64,000 nucleotides of DNA from Bryum argenteum (taxonomy: Eukaryota; Streptophyta; Bryopsida; Bryales; Bryaceae): assembly GCA_037043015.1 (NCBI GenBank), contig CM073327.1, forward strand, positions 5,066,727 through 5,130,726. The letters run 5' to 3'. The notes below the pieces were generated by a model, which did no database searches, was not told where the DNA came from, and saw nothing but the letters and a program-made list of their open reading frames with translations. Positions 62,291 through 64,000 of this stretch are shown here, piece after piece; the first letter of the stretch is position 1; every line of letters starts with the position of its first letter. The position numbers were made by a program, and so were the translations under genes.

Positions 62291-62328
62291 AGAATCTTGT
62301 TATCATCATACGACCTAAAAGCTTGAAA

Positions 62329-62755
62329 CCTCAATTCCGTTGAAATGGCACTATTCCATGTGCCATTTTAGCCGAGCTAAAGTGCCATATTGTGCAAATG
62401 TGCCATTTTACAAGCATATTTTTGAATTGAAGTTCAGAAGTATTTATGTCTACAAAATGGCATGTTTATTAACATCACACATGTACTCCGTAATATCACC
62501 AAAATTTCTGTAATATCACCAAAATTTCCATAATGTCACACTTTTATGGATTTTGACCTTTGAACACAATAAAAGGGCAATATTTCTGAACGGCCGTTCA
62601 AAAACATTGTTGTTTTTGAACGGTCGTTCAGAAATATTTACCATATTATGTCAAAACTCAACAAAAACTCGACAAAAACCAACATCAATTTTTCATTTTA
62701 AGCACCCCAAAAAGCGCCATTTTAGCGGAATAACGCCATTTTAACGGAATTGAGG
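62329..62755. mobile_element. AT-rich MITE family, member 4 (427 bp)
   Basis: The ends read CCTCAATTCCGTTGAAATGGC and its inverse GCCATTTTAACGGAATTGAGG, with AAA/TTTT outside that may be part of the terminal repeat. Inside are a GAACGGCCGTTCA palindrome twice (62,588 and 62,618, the second as GAACGGTCGTTCA) and three TAATATCACCAAAATTTC modules. It lies between the decayed paralog and its presumed upstream region. Confidence 0.82.
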
Positions 62756-62759
62756 TTTT

Positions 62760-64000
62760 GAGGACGTACGTTCACAGAATGAGCATGCATAAGGCAGACC
62801 TTGATAGGGCGAAAGCATACGATTTCCACAATGACAAACCTAAAAATCACAAAGCAAGCTATTGTAAGATTAGTCACTAGTGTGTGTATGAGAATCAAAG
62901 CCATAAATGCATGACTTGAGAGACTATCCTTATTCGCACAATACAAGCATTTATACTCACTTCTTTGTCTTCTAAGGATTTTAGCAATGCCCCGTAGTCT
63001 ACAACTCACTTTTGTGTTCTTTGGAGCCTCTTAAGTTAAGAGAGAGCAGCAACACAAGTTAACTCCTCCCTCTATGAATTTCTTTTGTATAGCTAAAAAC
63101 ACATGTTGGGTTAAGCTTTTTGTTTATCATATCCATCTGTTCTTCGCTAGAGACCATTCATCCTTGAGCTTTTTACTAAAATCTTTCATCCTTCAACTCC
63201 TTACTTCAACCATTCATTCATTTCTAAGCAATATCCGTCAAAAGACATACAAGTGGACTAGCAATGAACCTTGAGATTCATTCTTTATCGGAACGGGGTT
63301 GTTATGATTCATTTTCTAGGGTAGATTCTATGTCTATGAAGGTGTTTCGATCTTGTGTAATGAACAATCGAGAAAAACAATGACGCTTGAATTTCTGTGA
63401 AACACAAGAGAGCCAATGAAAGGTAATTCTTAAGAGTCCAAATGAATAGGCCATTTTGTGGTGATGCAAAACTTTCAAAGGTTGTAACACTAGAAATCAA
63501 ACTAGCAATAGACTTCAACTTTAGTGACTATTCTACCATACGAATAGAGCAAAATTTTGTTTTTTATGCAATTGGAACGCATTAATTTTAGCCAAATAAT
63601 GAGAGATGAGATTTAGAACATTTTTTTCATTAAATGATTGAATCCCTTAAACTGTTTGGTGGGAAAAATCTAAATATTCTTGTCTAACTTTTCACACTAG
63701 TATATGAAGAGACCCTTTGGTCACAAACCATTTTGTGAAAGGTTTGCAAAGATCTTGATTGACTTGCTCATGTTGAGGCAAAGTCTTAAATGCCAACCTT
63801 TTTAGGCCTTTACAAATCAAGTCAATTAATGAGTACAATGACAAATTGACAACCAATGAGCTTCAAGGGGGGATTCAGTAGATTATTGCCACCGTAGTAA
63901 GCACATGTTAAATGCATAAATTCCCCTGAGGCACTTCAAGTGGCTCAATAGAGGATTCATAAAAACCTCTAGTGAAGTCTTCCATTATTTTTTTATGCAT
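62760..64000. other. AT-rich region to the end of the window
   Basis: No gene is supported; the short minus-strand ORFs at 62,722-63,009 and 63,302-63,518 lack motifs. It may include the promoter side of the decayed paralog near 63,000-63,070. Confidence 0.45.

Overview
The window is nuclear DNA of a land plant. It holds intron-rich genes for plant-type proteins: a complex I B15/NDUFB4 subunit, a NudC-like p23/CS-domain protein, a large alpha/beta hydrolase of the UCP031088 type, and a QALGGH C2H2 zinc-finger protein. It also holds an intact plant CACTA (En/Spm) transposon, several MITE-like families and AT-rich intergenic DNA. A bryophyte, perhaps a liverwort, would fit, but no single feature proves the clade.

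Layout. (1) Bases 1-18,500 are a tandem array. A unit of about 7.7-8 kb occurs as copy A (about 1,030-8,700) and copy B (about 10,500-18,500), and bases 1-600 repeat an internal part of the unit. Each unit carries, on the minus strand, a zinc-finger gene and a gene for an EPTSV-repeat protein. The two zinc-finger paralogs are open in frame along their whole length except for one CAG-to-TAG nonsense change each, at different places. (2) 18,500-21,400 holds a MITE but no supported gene. (3) 21,464-30,130 carries the complex I gene and the 11-exon hydrolase gene, both on the minus strand. Both have introns filled with degenerate direct repeats of about 0.3-0.4 kb. (4) 32,310-33,443 is the NudC-like gene. 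(5) 34,900-35,700 is a three-unit array that may be Helitron-derived. (6) 37,851-39,339 is an unrecognised three-exon gene. (7) 39,958-42,160 is a decayed copy of the NudC-like gene, carrying a small TA-flanked element. (8) 43,223-59,573 is a short two-exon gene whose first coding exon is split after codon 8 by a 15.3-kb CACTA element (44,225-59,546, GAT target duplication). The element carries a TNP2-like transposase gene on the plus strand and a Transposase_24-like gene on the minus strand, divergent from one internal region. A decayed paralog of the split gene lies just beyond, at 61,050-62,290. The rest, to 64,000, is AT-rich and has one more MITE.

Functionally the window is two or three ordinary housekeeping genes in a region remodelled by tandem duplication and transposons. 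The most informative events are the CACTA insertion that separates a start codon from its gene, the complementary nonsense mutations in the zinc-finger pair, the 428-bp MITE family found beside both duplicated units, and the intronic repeat arrays. Exon boundaries were placed by hand from GT/AG sites and frame continuity. Nothing was aligned or searched against a database.
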